A DNA stretch of 64,000 nt. Source: Anisodus tanguticus. Lineage: Eukaryota; Streptophyta; Magnoliopsida; Solanales; Solanaceae. The stretch's first letter is position 1; every line of letters starts with the position of its first letter. Positions 41,670 through 54,527 of this stretch are shown in pieces. The notes below the pieces were generated by a model. That model had not been told where the DNA came from, searched no databases, and saw nothing but the letters and a program-made list of their open reading frames with translations. Position numbers and translations under genes: made by a program. The stretch spans positions 380,142 through 444,141 of the forward strand of contig CM067555.1 of assembly GCA_034509755.1 (NCBI GenBank). Reading direction: 5' to 3'.

Positions 41670-43011
41670 GGCTTCTAACCCTAATCTCCCCCCTACAAAC
41701 CCTAGCCGTCAACACTCTATCCCTAAACCACTACCTACGGACCCAAAACCCTCTCAGGAATGGACCACCGTAACCCATAAAAGAAATAAGCAAAACCCTA
41801 AAAACAACCACTGGAATCGATGGAGAACATTATTCCGACGGCTGAAACAACTTCTCAGGTGGTTTTAGACGTCGGAAATATTGCCTCCTCGTCAAAACAG
41901 CCTATTCTCACTCAAATCCTCACTGAAATTGGCGTTCTGCCGACGGAAACAGTGATTCCGGCGACACTGGCTGTCGGAAACATAGCCTCCCCGTCAAATC
42001 AGCCATTTCCCATCGAGACGCCCACCGGAAACCCTACCGAAAACCACATCACTCTCCCGGAAACAGGCCCTAACCCTAAAACTGCCCCACAAAACCCTAG
42101 CCCAATACCGGGTGTGGGAAACCCTAGCCCTAAACCACCCAACTCGGAACCAGCCCATAATCTCAAAACCCTAGCTCTGGCGACACAACCCGCCAGAAAC
42201 CCTATCGGAAACCCATCCGAAACCCCTCTATTACACCGGAACCACCACTAAACCCTAATATCGCCGCCCCTAACCCTAACCCTAAACCGGGATTAGGGGA
42301 CAATCCAACTCCACCCAATTCTGGGTCAAACCCGACTGTCAACCCGGCCCCACAAAATGATATCCCAGAAATCACGTCCCCGCAAACAACTCACCACCAG
42401 AAATCCCCCCGAAATCCGGCGCAACTCCTCATTTGCCGCCGCCAAACCTTAACCCTCTAATCCCCAGAAACCCTAACCGAGAAAACCCTACCCAGAACCC
42501 TACCCAAAATAGCCCCAACTCGGCACCCAACCCGGCAGCCCACTTGGCCTCGCCCCACCCGCAACCCGGCCCAACACCCACATGCTCACCCCACCCGAGC
42601 CCAATCCCACACACAACCCCGAGGCCCACAACACCGAAATACTCAAACCCAATTTCAAACCCAAGCCCAATCAATAATTCAAAGCCTAACCCAACACCAA
42701 AGTTGCCTTCATTCTTACCACATCGGATTTCGCCTCCTAACAAATTGGTAGTGCTAAACCAAACTTGCTTGGATTTGCCCACTACTAGTAGTGAAGGGAG
42801 GAAATGGGGAGATGAGGAAGAGGAGGAAGTAGCAGACAATGATGAAAGTCCGGGAGGACGTCAAAAAGGAAAGGCACCTATGGAGAGTCAAATTGCTGAA
42901 GACAGGACCGAATCAACTGAAGACAGTACGACCTACACAGGCGGCCCAAGGAGAAGCAGAAGAGCAAGGAATAGGGCAGCAGCCCGGATGACATATGCAC
43001 GTAAGGGATGA
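41647..43011 (+). pseudogene. U15 ORF1: B-type C-terminal two-thirds
   Basis: Contains EWTTVTHKRNKQ, VVLDVGNIASSSKQPILTQI, VIPATLAVGNI and the NPNP spacer in broken frames to about 42250. From about 42433 it is open: LVVLNQTCLDLPTTSSEGRK, WGDEEEEE, acidic region, RRSRRARNRAAARM and ARKG. The TGA overlaps ORF2. Confidence 0.82.
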
Positions 43012-43226
43012 TTCAATTTCATGAATACTTGGAAGATGCACAAGAAAAGATACATCGTATTGAAGACTTTATAAGGCCAGAGGTAGATTATAGCTTTGTT
43101 CTTATATTAGTTTTTCTCTATGCTAGTATCATCATCTGTAATGTCATCATAGAGTGCATTATAAACTCTGTGATGATCATAGAATATCTAGTTTTAGCTA
43201 GTTCTTTCTTTTTGCATTCGGGATAG
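43008..43226 (+). CDS. U15 ORF2, 72-aa microprotein (B type)
   Basis: ATGA overlap. Hairpin 43143-43177 carries GTCATC on the left arm and CTGTGATGAT on the right, both tolerated as G.U pairs. Confidence 0.5.
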   Translation: MIQFHEYLEDAQEKIHRIEDFIRPEVDYSFVLILVFLYASIIICNVIIECIINSVMIIEYLVLASSFFLHSG

Positions 43227-43370
43227 GAGGCTCGCCTCAATAGGAGTAGCCAGGTGGGGGTATAGGAAGTCTCCCCCCTGCTTGTACTTCCCCTTTGGGG
43301 CCCCATGTTTCCTTTTATTATTATTAATAAAACTCCACATGCCGCGAGGCTGTGGCTTAAAAAAAAAAAA

Positions 43371-43393
43371 CCTAAACCCTAAACCCTAAACCC
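43371..43393 (+). repeat. T15: short telomeric spacer
   Basis: Three CCCTAAA units between the U15 tail and the U16 leader. Confidence 0.9.
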
Positions 43394-43492
43394 ACTTTTC
43401 GTCGAAACAAGGCACGGAAAAACGCTCTCAACTTGGGGGCGATTTCCGGCTGTTTCCACAAAAAACACAAAACAGCCCTCCTCCGGTCTCCG

Positions 43493-45908
43493 ATGGCCAT
43501 GGTGGCCACTGGACGGCCTCCTCCCGAGGTCGTCCAGCCCTCGACGACAATCCCTAACAATCCCCAACCCATTACATACGCCAATCTCTTTAAACCTACC
43601 AATTCTGCCAATGGCGGAAATACTAGCCATGGCGGAAATACTAGCCATGGCGGAAACCCCTCCTCCTTCGACTTTCCAAGAAAGCCCATCCATTATCTTC
43701 ATGGCGAACCTACCATAAGGCTTAGTCATCAAGAGGTTGCTTTGACAATTGAGCAACAAGATCTACAATTCACCGTAATTGGAAAATTCAGCCATGGTAT
43801 GCCAGATCTCAACTTCTTGAGGACGGCAATACCAAAGCAGTGTGAACTCAAGACAGAGGTAAAAATTGGTCTCTTACACAATAGACATGTCTTGATTCGA
43901 TGCACAATTGAAGAGGATTATGTGTCGTTGATGTCTCGGCCAAGTTTCTGGATTAAGGAACAAATGAAAGCCTTCTTGATGAGGACCTTCAAATGGGATT
44001 TGTGGTTTAATCGGAAGAGGAGACAAGCCTTGCAATTATTTGGATTTCATTCCCAAACTTGGCTCCAAATTTCTTTGTCGAATCAATCTTGCTGTCCTTG
44101 GCATCTTTGGTGGGCAAACCTATCTCTATAGATGCGGCTACCAAGAACAAGACACGCCCTAGTTGTGCTAGGGTGAAGGTTGAAGCAGATTTGAGGAAGG
44201 AGCACCCAACAAGATATAATATTCAAATTGGAGAAGGGGAAGGAACGAAGACACATTCCGGCAAGATTAGATATGATTTCTTGCCCAAGTATTGTCCCAA
44301 TTGTAAACTGCAAGGGCACGATACTCAGGGGTGTTGGAATCTGCATCCAGAATTGATGCCGGCAAAAGAAAATTCAGAAGGTGGAGATAAGGCGACGGCG
44401 GCAGCAAAGAGTAAAGGTAAGGCCTCAAGCCCTAACCCTTCATCTTTTAACCCTAGCCCCCCTGGCCCTCTCGTCCCAGCCAAATCGCAAAATCCCCCAA
44501 TAACCAATGAATAGACCACTGTTATTAGCAAAAACACCAAGAAATCCCTTCTAAAAAATTCAAAATTACTATAAAAACCTAATAGATCTACTATTCTGAC
44601 GGAAAAAATAGTGATTCCGGCAAGTTTCCATGCCGGAAACACTGTTGCGGTGCCGAAAATAGACTCCCGACAACAAACTCCACCGGAAACCACCAACAGC
44701 CCTCTAAACCCTAATACCACCACCACGCCGCAAAACCATACCACTCCAATAAACCCTAGCGCCGAAACCACCCTCTCACAAAACCCTAGCCCCGAAACCG
44801 CCCCTCCTCAAAACCCTACCTTCGGTAACTGTTCTGGGTTGCCGGAAAACACCATCGGAAACCCCCCTGGTATTCCGGTCCCCCTCCAGCAGCCGCCACA
44901 ACTCAGCCCACCCGAAACCACTACCCAAAACCCTAAACCGCTACAAGAAACCCTACCCGAGAAACTAACCCTACCTGGCCCAAATTCCCAAAACCCTAAA
45001 CCACTCCCAACAGTGGTTTCGGGTCACCCAAAATACCCACCCAATTTTGAAACCCTACCCGGCCCACACATTCGAACCCAACCCACACCGTATTTGGGGC
45101 CACCACCGAGACCAGCCCACCTTTTTCCGACCCACCAGCCCACCCGAAACTCCCTAACCCGGGCCCACACCATACCCAAATCGACGCCCCCCTCGGCCCA
45201 ATAACCCAAAACCCGAAACACAATATTAGCCCAAATCAAAACCCAATTTCGTGCTTAAATCCCCAAGCATCAACATACACTCCGATTTGTACCTTAAACT
45301 CTTTTGAAGGTTTGGTTAAGCTTAATCAAACATGTGTTGAGTTGCCTACTTCAAGTAGTGAAAGGAGGAAGTGGGGTGATGATTGTTATGAGGAGGAAGC
45401 CGACTCAAATGAGGATGGGTATGCCCAAATTACAATGGACTTTAGAGAACCAAGATCTCCGGTTGGCTCAATTGATTCCGACACACCTATAGTGCGACTT
45501 GATGCGAATATCTTGCACCCACGGGCACTAAGGATGTTAGGTTTCACAACAAAGGAGGGGCTAGAATTTGAGGGCATGACATAGGCTTTGACAACCATGT
45601 TCATGGAACCGGCCAACTACATATTAGCACCACCGAGGCCTAGAGCAGTGATGACACAACCGGAAAGACCACAGGAGGTGCACACACAGGTATCTTCATC
45701 ATCTTCTTTTACTTCTGGGAGCACGGGGTCTACGCAGACTCTTTCTGCCACGCCACTGAAATAGACCCTACCGAGAGATGCCAAAAATATAGTGGCGGTG
45801 TCCACCCCGACATATAATGCAGTTGGTAGGGCCCCAGAGCCTATAAGAAGTAAGAGAGCAGAAAGAGCTTTTCGCAGAAAGGCAATACTCAGACCTCTCA
45901 AAGAATGA
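43493..45908 (+). pseudogene. U16 ORF1: C-type LINE ORF1p with nonsense and frameshift damage
   Basis: ATG 43493 (MAMVATGRPPPEVVQPS). A lost C in AATCCGGAAG (near 44011) shifts DUF4283 into 44059-44514, which holds the knuckle CPNCKLQGHDTQGC. TGG of EWTTV reads TAG at 44512. Further stops follow (44572, 45583 in place of a Glu codon, 45762). The NHGGNTSHGGN stretch shows an in-frame 15-base duplication near 43616. The damage pattern (G to A, C to T) looks like real decay, unlike the indels in A and D copies. Confidence 0.82.
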
Positions 45909-46129
45909 TACAGTTCCATACATACTTAGAGGATGAGCAAGAAAAAGTACACCATATTGATGACTTCATCATGCCAGAGGTAGTTTATAGCTTTGTCCTT
46001 TTGTTAGCTTTTCTTTATGGTAGTATCATCATTTGTAACATCATCATAGAGTACCTTATAAACTCTGTGATTATCATAGAATACTTGATATTTTCAAGTT
46101 CCTTTTTTCTACATTCAGGTTCATTTTAA
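45905..46129 (+). CDS. U16 ORF2, 74-aa microprotein (C type)
   Basis: ATGA overlap. N-terminus MIQFHTYLEDEQEKVHHIDD. The usual stop is changed (HSGSF then TAA). Hairpin 46040-46074 has one mismatch. Confidence 0.48.
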   Translation: MIQFHTYLEDEQEKVHHIDDFIMPEVVYSFVLLLAFLYGSIIICNIIIEYLINSVIIIEYLIFSSSFFLHSGSF

Positions 46130-46277
46130 TTCTAGGCCTTATAGGATAGTCTAGTGGGGTAATAGGATGAGTCCCCCCTGCTTGTACTTCCCCTTTGGAG
46201 CCCCTTGTCTTTTTTTATTTATTTATTATTAATAAAATACCACAAGCCGCGAGGCTGTGGCTTCAAAAAAAAAAAAA

Positions 46278-46356
46278 CCTAAACCCAAAACCCTAAACCC
46301 TAAACCCTAAGCCCCGAACCCCGAACCCTGAACCCTAAACCCTGAACCCTGAACCC
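46278..46356 (+). repeat. T16: mixed telomere-like spacer
   Basis: CCCTAAA, CCCCGAA and CCCTGAA units, ending in GAACCC where truncated U17 begins. Confidence 0.88.
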
Positions 46357-47436
46357 ATCTGCCCCCATCATCAGAAACCCTACCGATTTACCGATACAGC
46401 CCCACATAACCCCAAACCCTAACCAACCGCCACCCACTCCTATCCCTAAACCGCCATCACATGCGGTTTCGGGTAAAGAAACCCTACCCGACACTACCCA
46501 ACTCCCTAACCCTACCCGGACTGGAAACCCGACCTACCAAACAACCCACCCAACACCCCCGGTAACCCTACCAGAGCCGGCTACCCTAAACCCTAATCTA
46601 TACCCGCCGCCTCCCTCCCAAAACCCTAAACCACCCTCAAGGGTAGTTTCGGGAAAAGCCCCATCGAAACCCTACATGTAACGGCCCATAACAACCCGAG
46701 CCCAATCTCACCGCTCTCGGGTCATTCTGGCCTAACCCCAAATTCGAAACCCCCTACCCGAAGCCCACTAAACTCGAGCCCAACTTCTACACACACACCA
46801 AATCCAAGCCCAATACCAAAAACCCATATGAACATATTACAAATTGCCCAACTCAATAACTCAAGCCCTTCTATTCCAGACTCGGGCTCAACCTCAAACC
46901 CAAATGCCCAAGCCAAGCTAAATCCAACTGCCATAGCCTACAACCCAAGTTTGCACAACCCATACCTCTTACTTCCACCACAGCCTTGCACCCTCAATAA
47001 ATCCAACTCAAACATCCCATCCATCAGCAATACCAGGACCCCATCAGTCACATCTAGTGCTAGGAGGAAATGGTGTGAGACAGATGGAGAGGATATAGCT
47101 GAAGAGGAAGCAGAAAGGGACATGGTAGAGGAGAAAACAAAGGAATGGATGCCTCCATTCAACACGGAAGACAGTGATGAATGGCGAGAACCGGATTGGA
47201 TGCGCAAACAACGAGCATTATTTGAAGATATTATTGTACAAAAGCCCATTACTTCCAAAATGGCACAAAAACAGGTATCAGTTGTGAGGCAACTGCCAAC
47301 ACCTGCAGCACAAAAGAAAAGGAAAGCAGTCCGGAGGAAAAGCCCGGATTGGTCCCCAGCAACTGAAAGAGCTTGTGCAGCAAGGTACGATCCATATGAA
47401 GGGGAAAGAGAATATGAATACGGAGGTAGATGCTGA
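46357..47436 (+). pseudogene. U17 ORF1: E-type C-terminal half
   Basis: The spacer is broken, but 46828-47436 is open: PPQPCTLNKSNSNIPSI, SSARRKWCETDGEDIAEEE, an acidic region, a KKRKAVRRKSPDWSPATERA block and YDPYEGEREYEYGGRC. The last residues are encoded by GGAGGTAGATGCT, which in D copies is ORF2 sequence, so ORF1 now ends inside former ORF2. Confidence 0.82.
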
Positions 47437-47467
47437 TAGCATACTTTCCCTATTCATCATATGTAAT

Positions 47468-47501
47468 ATCATCATAGAATACTTATAAATTCTATGATGA
47501 T
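47468..47501 (+). other. U17 3' UTR RNA hairpin (covariant)
   Basis: ATCATCATAGAAT, loop ACTTATAA, ATTCTATGATGAT: 13-bp stem. Versus the common form, one G-C pair is A-T on both arms. No ORF2 here. Confidence 0.8.
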
Positions 47502-47709
47502 CATAGAATAGTTAATTGTTACAATTTCTTTTCCTGCACTTAGATTTTATTTAGGCCTTATAGGATAGGCTAGTGGGGTAACAGGATGAGTCCCCCCTTC
47601 TTGTACCTCCCCTATGGGGCCCTCTGTACTTTTTTTATTATTATTAATAAAACCCCACACGCCGCGAGGCTGTGGCTTCAAAAAAAAAAAAAAAAAACCT
47701 AAACCCTAA

Positions 47710-49553
47710 TGGATGGCCAGACATTGAATTTCTCAGAAATGCAGTCCCACAGTAATGTGAGCTTAAAGGACATGTAACAATTGGTCTTCTATGTAATGGG
47801 CATATCCTAATGCGATGTACATTATTTGAAGATTATATTACATTAGTGTTGAAACCATGCTTTTGGTTGAATGGTAAAAATTGGACTATACCAATGAGGA
47901 CCTTTAAATGGTTACCAACTTTCAATGCCGAAGAGGAAACTAGTATTGCAGTAGCATGGATTTCATTCCCTAACTTGCCACCAAATTGGTTTGGAAAAGA
48001 TGACATGTTTTCATTTGCTGCTGCAATTGGTACACCACTGGCTGTAGATGCTGCAACTAAGAATAAATCCAGGCCTAGTTGTGCTAGGGTGAAAGTGGAG
48101 ATAGACTTATTGAAAAAACACCCTTCTAGATTTCAAATTCAAGTAGTAAATGGAGAGGAAGTTGAATCTCAATGGATTAACATCAAATATGATTTCCTGC
48201 CAAAATATTGCAAAACTTGTAAGCTTCAGGGACATGATGAACAAGGTTGCTGGAAATTCCAGCAAATTGAAACAATAGAGGAAGCAGTTAAACAAAGGGA
48301 AGAAGAAAAGAAGAGTGTCACAGTAGCAGCACAAAAACAAAAAGAGAAAGAATTCACTCAACCTCCTCCTAGACAACTTAAGAGTGGGAGAGTATGTGGA
48401 GATTTCAATGTATGGAACCTAAAGAATCCAAAATACAAAGACAAAAGGAAACAACAAATTCAAACAGCAAAAGGAAGAACAGATCCTGAGAAGGAAACAG
48501 GAAACATGCTCAGTTTAACAAATTTGCAGCTTTGGGAGATGGGGAAGAAAACAGTACAGATGAGAACATTGAAGCAAACATCACACCTGAAACAGCAGTA
48601 ACTGTGCAGGACAACAAGGGTACAGAGATGAACAAAAAGAATAAGCAAGAAGTCAAAGATGCAGGGAATAAAAATGTGACTAAAGAATGGGTCCAAAGAA
48701 CCTTTATTGTCCAGGAAGGAGATTCATGCTCAAAACAACAATTGGTCACTATTAATAAGGAATGTGTAGAAGTGCCTAGTAATGAATCCAGTGCTATGGA
48801 AGTAGATGTAGAAGAAGGGGAAATTCAGAGTCTTAAGAATGCAATTGTGGTTGCAGAGACACATGATGTAAGTGAGCCAATCCGGGAAGACCATGCTTCT
48901 ATGGAAGCTGCTGCAGCTGGTGGGAAAAAGGAGATGACAATCCAAACATAGAAAGGCCAAGTAATACAAGAGTTGATACTGAGGCTGCAGTATCCTACAA
49001 TTCAGGAAATCTGAATGTCAAGGTTGATGTAATAGTGCCACCTGCTGATCCAATACCTGATAGGGAGATTACAGATACTGATAATGGAAATGAATGGGAT
49101 ACAAGAAATACTGAGAAAAGGACAAGTATTACTGAGGCAACAGGGGATACTGAGACTGCAGTGACCAACAACACAAGTGTTGCTGGATATAAGGGAAAGG
49201 TAACACAAGATGCAGAAAATGACATTGTTGTAAAGGCTCATGACAACATTACAAAAAAGAAAGATGCATCAGCCAAGGCCTATGAAGAAGTGTCTGTGAT
49301 CAAAGTAAAAGAAGTAACAAGTGAGGCTTCTGCTGCTTCTGCTGGTACTGGAAGGAAACTACCAAGCAGAGACAACACACAGAAATGACTCAAAGCTGAA
49401 CAACCTGGGAGATCATCAGGACATAAAGGAGATCCAAAAATGACTGACAAATGGGCTATGAAACCCAAGAAGAAAAGCAGCAAAGAAGGTAATGCATCTC
49501 CTCAAACAGGAATGCAAACAAGGAGGAATACTGGTTCCAAATCAAATAATTGA
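47710..49553 (+). pseudogene. U18 ORF1: LINE ORF1p, N-terminus missing
   Basis: The DUF4283 remainder is interrupted by TAA at about 47755 (CAG-TAA-TGT for the usual KQC). Then it is open 47810-48601 with HILMRCTLFEDYITL, PMRTFKWLPTFNAEEE and knuckle CKTCKLQGHDEQGC (48209-48250). A Lys/Glu/Thr-rich tail replaces the Pro-rich spacer. The segment near 48739-48790 reads LVTINKECVEVPSNESS, matching the LN..C..[IVL]P..SS motif of the ORF1-only copies. Frameshift near 48540-48600 and stop at 48949. ORF1 ends TGA 49551-49553, two bases before the ATG of ORF2. Confidence 0.8.
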
Positions 49554-49555
49554 TA

Positions 49556-52500
49556 ATGAATGCACTCATCTGGAATATCATATCTGTGAACACACAAAAT
49601 GCATTTAGCAGACTGCTAAAAATGCATGCAAAATATAAATTCTTCATCATTGGATTATCTTAGCCATTCCAGCAAGCCACTAAGATAGAGGCTTATAGGA
49701 GGAGACTTGACCTAGCAAGGGCCTATTATAATACTTTAGGCAAGATATGGGCTTTTGTAGATGAAGAATGGCAAGCAGACATTCTAGAGAATGGTGAACA
49801 ACAACTGACTCTGAAATTGAACAATTATAACCTCAAAAAGGAGTTGGTAATCATACTAGTGTATGCAAAGTATGACAGAGGTGATAGAATAGAACTGTGG
49901 AACTCACTGTCACAGTTAGCCTTTAACATGGCCAATCCTTTGCTTGTATAAGGAGATTTTAATATGATAATGGATGGAAAAAAAATATGGGGGTCAACCA
50001 GTCACCATAACAGAGGTGGAAGACTTCAGACAATGCATTCAAAATTGGTCCTTCAATGATCTGGGATACAAATGAAGCACTTACACATGGTGGAATGGAA
50101 GAGCTGGTAAGGAGTGTATGTTCAAGAGATTGGACATATGCTTAGGAAATATTGAATTCCAACAAGCCTTCCAAGGGGTGGAAATCAGTCATTTACACAG
50201 AACAGGTTCAGATCATGCTCTCATACTACTAGAATTCAAAACACAGAATCAGCAATTCAAAAGATCTTTCAAATTTCTTAATTTATGGGTACAACATGAT
50301 ACTTTCTTAACAACTGTCAAAGATAATTGGAAGATTGAGGTCACAGGCAACCCTTTCTGGAAACTGAACATCAGAATGAAGAACATGAAGAAGATATTAT
50401 CCAAATAGAGCAGGGATACTTTTGGTGATATTTTCCAGAATATTACAAATCTGGAAGAGGTTGTCAAGGTGCATGAAGATAAGTTTGAAAATGATACCTC
50501 AAAAAGAAACAAAGAATACTTACAAAAAGTGAAAGCTGATCTGCTCAAAGCTCAACATTGGGAAAATGAATTCTGGAAACAGAAAGCAAGCATGGCATGG
50601 TTTCAAGATGGGGACAGAAACTCCAAATTATTTCATGCCCATGTCAATGGTAGAAGAAGGATGCTGCAACTTAAAAGAATACAAGACAAGGAAGGTAATT
50701 GGGTTGAAACTGACTAGGAAGTGGTTGTTGCAACAGTCATGTTTTTTAAAGATCAATTTCAGGAAAACAACTTTTTTTCTAATCCTGAAATACTTAGACA
50801 CTTGAAGAGAAATGAGATTTCTCCTGAACAAAATCAGAAGTTGACCAAACCCCTACACAAGAAGAAGTAAAGAAGGCAGTATTTGGACTAAATCCAAATA
50901 GTGCAGGGGACCAGATGGTTTTAATGGATTATTATTTCACACTTGTTGGGATATCATTGCTGAGGATGTATACAATATGGTGGTTGCTTTCTTCAGTGGT
51001 AAAGAACTACCAAGGTTTGTGTCTCATACAAACATAGTTTTATTACCAAAGAAGAAGGATGTGATATCCTTTAATGATCTAAGACCCATAAGCTTGAGTA
51101 ATTTCAGCAACAAAGTGATCTCCAGAGTCATCCATGACAGACTTACAGCATATGTTCCTGCTTTGATTTCTGATAATCAAGCTGGGTTTGTAAAGGGAAG
51201 GAGCATAATGGAAAATATACTATTAACTCAAGAGATTATAACTGATATGAGACTACACACTGGCAGAAGCAACAAAGGATGGCCTAATGTAGTGATGAAG
51301 CTTGATATGGCTAAAGCATATGATAGGCTATCTTGGAATTTATTGATGCAAGTACTGAGAAACACTAGATTCTCAGAAACTTTCATTGGACATATTCATG
51401 AATTGGTGGGTCAAAATTGGTACTCAGTATTAGTGAATGGCCAACCTCGTGGGATTTTTCCACTCAACAAGGGGGGTAAAACAAGGGGATCCTCTATCTC
51501 CTACTCTGTTTATCTTAGTTGCTGAGGTACTATCTAGGTCATTGAACTCTTTATATAAAGATTCAAAATACTGTGGTTATAGCATGCCTAAATGGAGCCC
51601 AAGGATCAATCACTTATGTTATGCAGATGATACAATTATTTTTGCTTTAGCATGTCCTTATTCTCTGCAAAAAATTATGACTGTGTTAGGAGAGTATGAA
51701 AAGGCTTCTGGACAACTCATCAATAAGAACAAGAGTGTTGTATACATGCATCACTTGATGGCAGATGCAAATCTACCAATGGTAGAAAGAATCACTAGTA
51801 TGGAAAGACACTCCTTCCCAATAATGTACTTGGGATTCCCCATATATTATAGCAAACCACAAGGGATGTTCTACACAGAAGCTCTATCCAAAATAAGAAC
51901 AAGCTGTAGTGATGGAAAGGAAAGCTTCTGTCATTTGGAGGTAGGGCCATTTTGCTTAAACATGTACTGCAGGCCATGCCTATACACCTTTTCTCAGCAA
52001 CAAATCCCCCCAACTTTGTTCATGAAAAAATGCACAAAATGATTGCACAATTTTTCTGGTGCAATCCTGTTGGGGAAAGAGGAAAACATTAGAAAAAATG
52101 AAAGGAGGTATGTTTACCACAAAGTGAGGGAGGCCTGCGATTCAGAGAGATAGATGACTTATCCAAAGCATTGTTCATGAAAACTTGGTAGAGATTTAGA
52201 ACCACAACTTCCCTATGGAATACATATATGAACAATAAATATCTCAAGAAATAGGAACAAGTGATAGCTGTATGGAAGGAGGGTTCACAAATCTGGAAGA
52301 AAATACTTACAGCAAGGGATCAAATGGATCAACATATTTGGTGGCAACTAAAAGTGGTTCATGTTCAATTTGGAAGGATAACTGGACAGGAATGGGCCCC
52401 ATTTATAAACTAGTTCAAAATGAATTTGTATGCAATGAGGAATTGCAACATGTTCAAGATATTGCTATAAATGGAAGGTGGCATGTAATCCTAGTCAGGA

Positions 52501-53707
52501 ATAATCTCCCAGAAGGAATAGCAAATCATATCCTACAAAATATTGAACCTCCCAATATGATAGATGAAAAGGATAAACCTTGGTGGAAGCTTGAAACCAA
52601 TGGACAATTCTCAGTTAAATCTGCTTGGGAATTGATCAGAACAAGAGCAACAGTTCAAGAGGAATACAAGAGAATGTGGGTCAATGACACATCTTTCAAA
52701 ATCTCTTTCACATTATGGAGAGTGTGGCATCAGGCAGTTCCACTAGATGATGTGATAAGGAAATGGGGATATCACATGGCCTCCAAATGCACATGTTGCA
52801 AACAACCTCAGCAAGAATCAATACAATATATTTTCAGGGAGAGTGAAGCAGCACAGAGGGTTTGGGTCTTCTTCTCACAGGCAGCAGGTTTAAATGTTGG
52901 GAGAAAGAGCTTGAAATAGACTATTAGAACATGGTGGACTACCAAAACAAAGGCTAAACCAAGAACCTTTCTTAGAGCTATGCATGCAATCATAGTTTGG
53001 GAACTATGGAAGAAAAGAAATGAAGAAATGCACAACAAGAAGACTAATCATAACAGAGTGATATATCAGGTAACAAGCACCTTGCAGCACATCATGAGAA
53101 GAATGAATTATGCACATATACCTCACAAATGGATTGAAATACTCAGAGTACTGGAGGAGGAAATCACTGTGATGAAGGCTACTAAAGTGATGTGGAATTT
53201 CCCCCCTTAGGCAGCTGGAAATGCAACACTGATAGAGGTACCAGGGGCAATCCAAGTAAGAGCTCTTATGCCTTTTGTGTGAGGAATGACACAGGGAACT
53301 TCGTATATGCAGAAGCTAAAGAAATAGGGGAGAAAACAAACACAGAATCTGAAGCAAGGGCTATTCTTGAAGCAGTTAGATACTGTCTGGGCCAGCACAA
53401 GGAGACATTCATCATTGAAACTGACTCAATGTTGATGAAGAAGATTATAAGTAGAGAATGGAAGCCACCTTGGAGAATAATTGGAATAGTGGAAGAACTG
53501 TGGAATATAATTGCAAATGCAGAAGTGGAGATAACACACATTATGAGAGAAGGCAATCAATTAGCAGATCATCTGGCAAGTAGTGCTCTTGAAAATGGAG
53601 TAGTGATTGCCAATAATTTCTCAGAACTGGATTCAAAGGGGAAAAGACTACTAAACTCTGATAAGTTACTATGTCCATATCTAAGACTGAGAAACAGAGA
53701 AAGATGA
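49556..53707 (+). pseudogene. U18 ORF2: endonuclease, reverse transcriptase, zf-RVT and RNase H, broken
   Basis: ATG 49556 starts MNALIWNIISVNTQNAFSRL, a typical plant L1 APE-type endonuclease. The expected catalytic Glu codon (L-E-PF) is TAG 49661. GDFNMIMDG lies near 49953, after a TAA at 49950. GSDHALIL, the catalytic SDH, is near 50190. A linker with FWKQKASMAWFQDGDRNSKL follows. RT is at about 50977-52042: LRPISLSNFSNKVISRVI, NQAGFVKGRS, VMKLDMAKAYDRLSWNLL, a frameshift near 51473, GVKQGDPLSPTLF and YADD at 51619-51630. zf-RVT (CTCCKQPQ) is near 52780-52810. RNase H at 53207-53600 has CNTDRG, TESEARAILEA, IETDSM and NQLADHLA, so all four acidic positions remain. Many stops make it inactive as read. 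Confidence 0.88.
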
Positions 53708-54429
53708 GGATGGCACAGTGCACTGGTGTGAGGGAATGAAGAGTAAATCACATTTATATCCTTCTGGAGGAGAATAGAAAAGGTGATTTTACTACTAATA
53801 TTGGTTTCTTTTTTGCAGGTACAATTGATAACATAAACACCAGTCACAGACAACACAAAAATGCAATAAAAACAGGAAATTGAGAAGAGAATGATGCTCT
53901 GAAACCAACTGAATGTTGGTCAAAAGAAGAGAACACGGGTAGAATCTATGCATTGGATGCATTGCAGGGTGTGGTATTAGCCTCAGCTCATCCTCCTGCA
54001 ATGTGTACAATGCATGGTAAATACACCAGAATCCCTGAAAGCAAAGACACAAGAATGGGCAAAAAGGGGGGGAGGATGCATAAACATAACACACTGCAGA
54101 AGTTTCAGTTACAAAATAGGAAGCATACTAGAAGCAGCATTGGGAGCTGGCTCAACAAAGGATATACATCTTGTAACAGCATCTGTCACAGGAGATCACT
54201 CAATCTGAGAACAAAACTAAGGCAGGACTGTAGGATGGTAAATATAAATTCACAATATGACTTACCAACTGGTAAGGAAATGCACATGAATTCTTTTGGT
54301 TTTATCTACTGTACAAAGATTAGGATAGCAGAACTGGCTTTTTGTAAATTGGTAGGAAGTATAACCTGGCCAATACACACTAATGGAAGACAATGGAGAA
54401 ACTGGTTGGGAATTGTTTTTTGCTGTTTA

Positions 54430-54453
54430 TATACTAACATTAATGTTAGTATA
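54430..54453 (+). other. Perfect 24-base palindrome in the U18 3' UTR
   Basis: TATACTAACATT followed at once by its reverse complement AATGTTAGTATA. It includes the TTAGTAT string conserved just upstream of the hairpin in the small copies. Could form a cruciform or a perfect hairpin with no natural loop. Confidence 0.7.
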
Positions 54454-54527
54454 AATATGATATACTCCTTCATGGATAGAATAGTCGATTGTCATGGGCT
54501 AGTTGACTTTGCACTACACTTTTGTAA

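Larger units (their letters stand above)
41646..43370 (+). mobile_element. U15: 5'-deleted subfamily B element
   Basis: Begins at GTGGTGGCGGCGGCAAAAGG, just after the knuckle region of a B ORF1. The 3' end is complete with GCGA terminal hairpin and poly(A) 43359-43370. It then enters CCTAAACCC (about three units, 43371-43393). Confidence 0.86.
43394..46277 (+). mobile_element. U16: subfamily C ORF1-only element
   Basis: Leader ACTTTTCGTCGAAACAAGG. C-type ORF1 as in U5. Poly(A) 46265-46277 after the GCGA hairpin. Confidence 0.87.
46357..47697 (+). mobile_element. U17: 5'-truncated subfamily E element, ORF2 lost
   Basis: Begins inside the Pro-rich spacer. Same deletion of the ORF1 end and ORF2 start as U7, so this is a subfamily trait. 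Poly(A) 47680-47697; only CCTAAACCCTAA separates it from U18. Confidence 0.85.
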
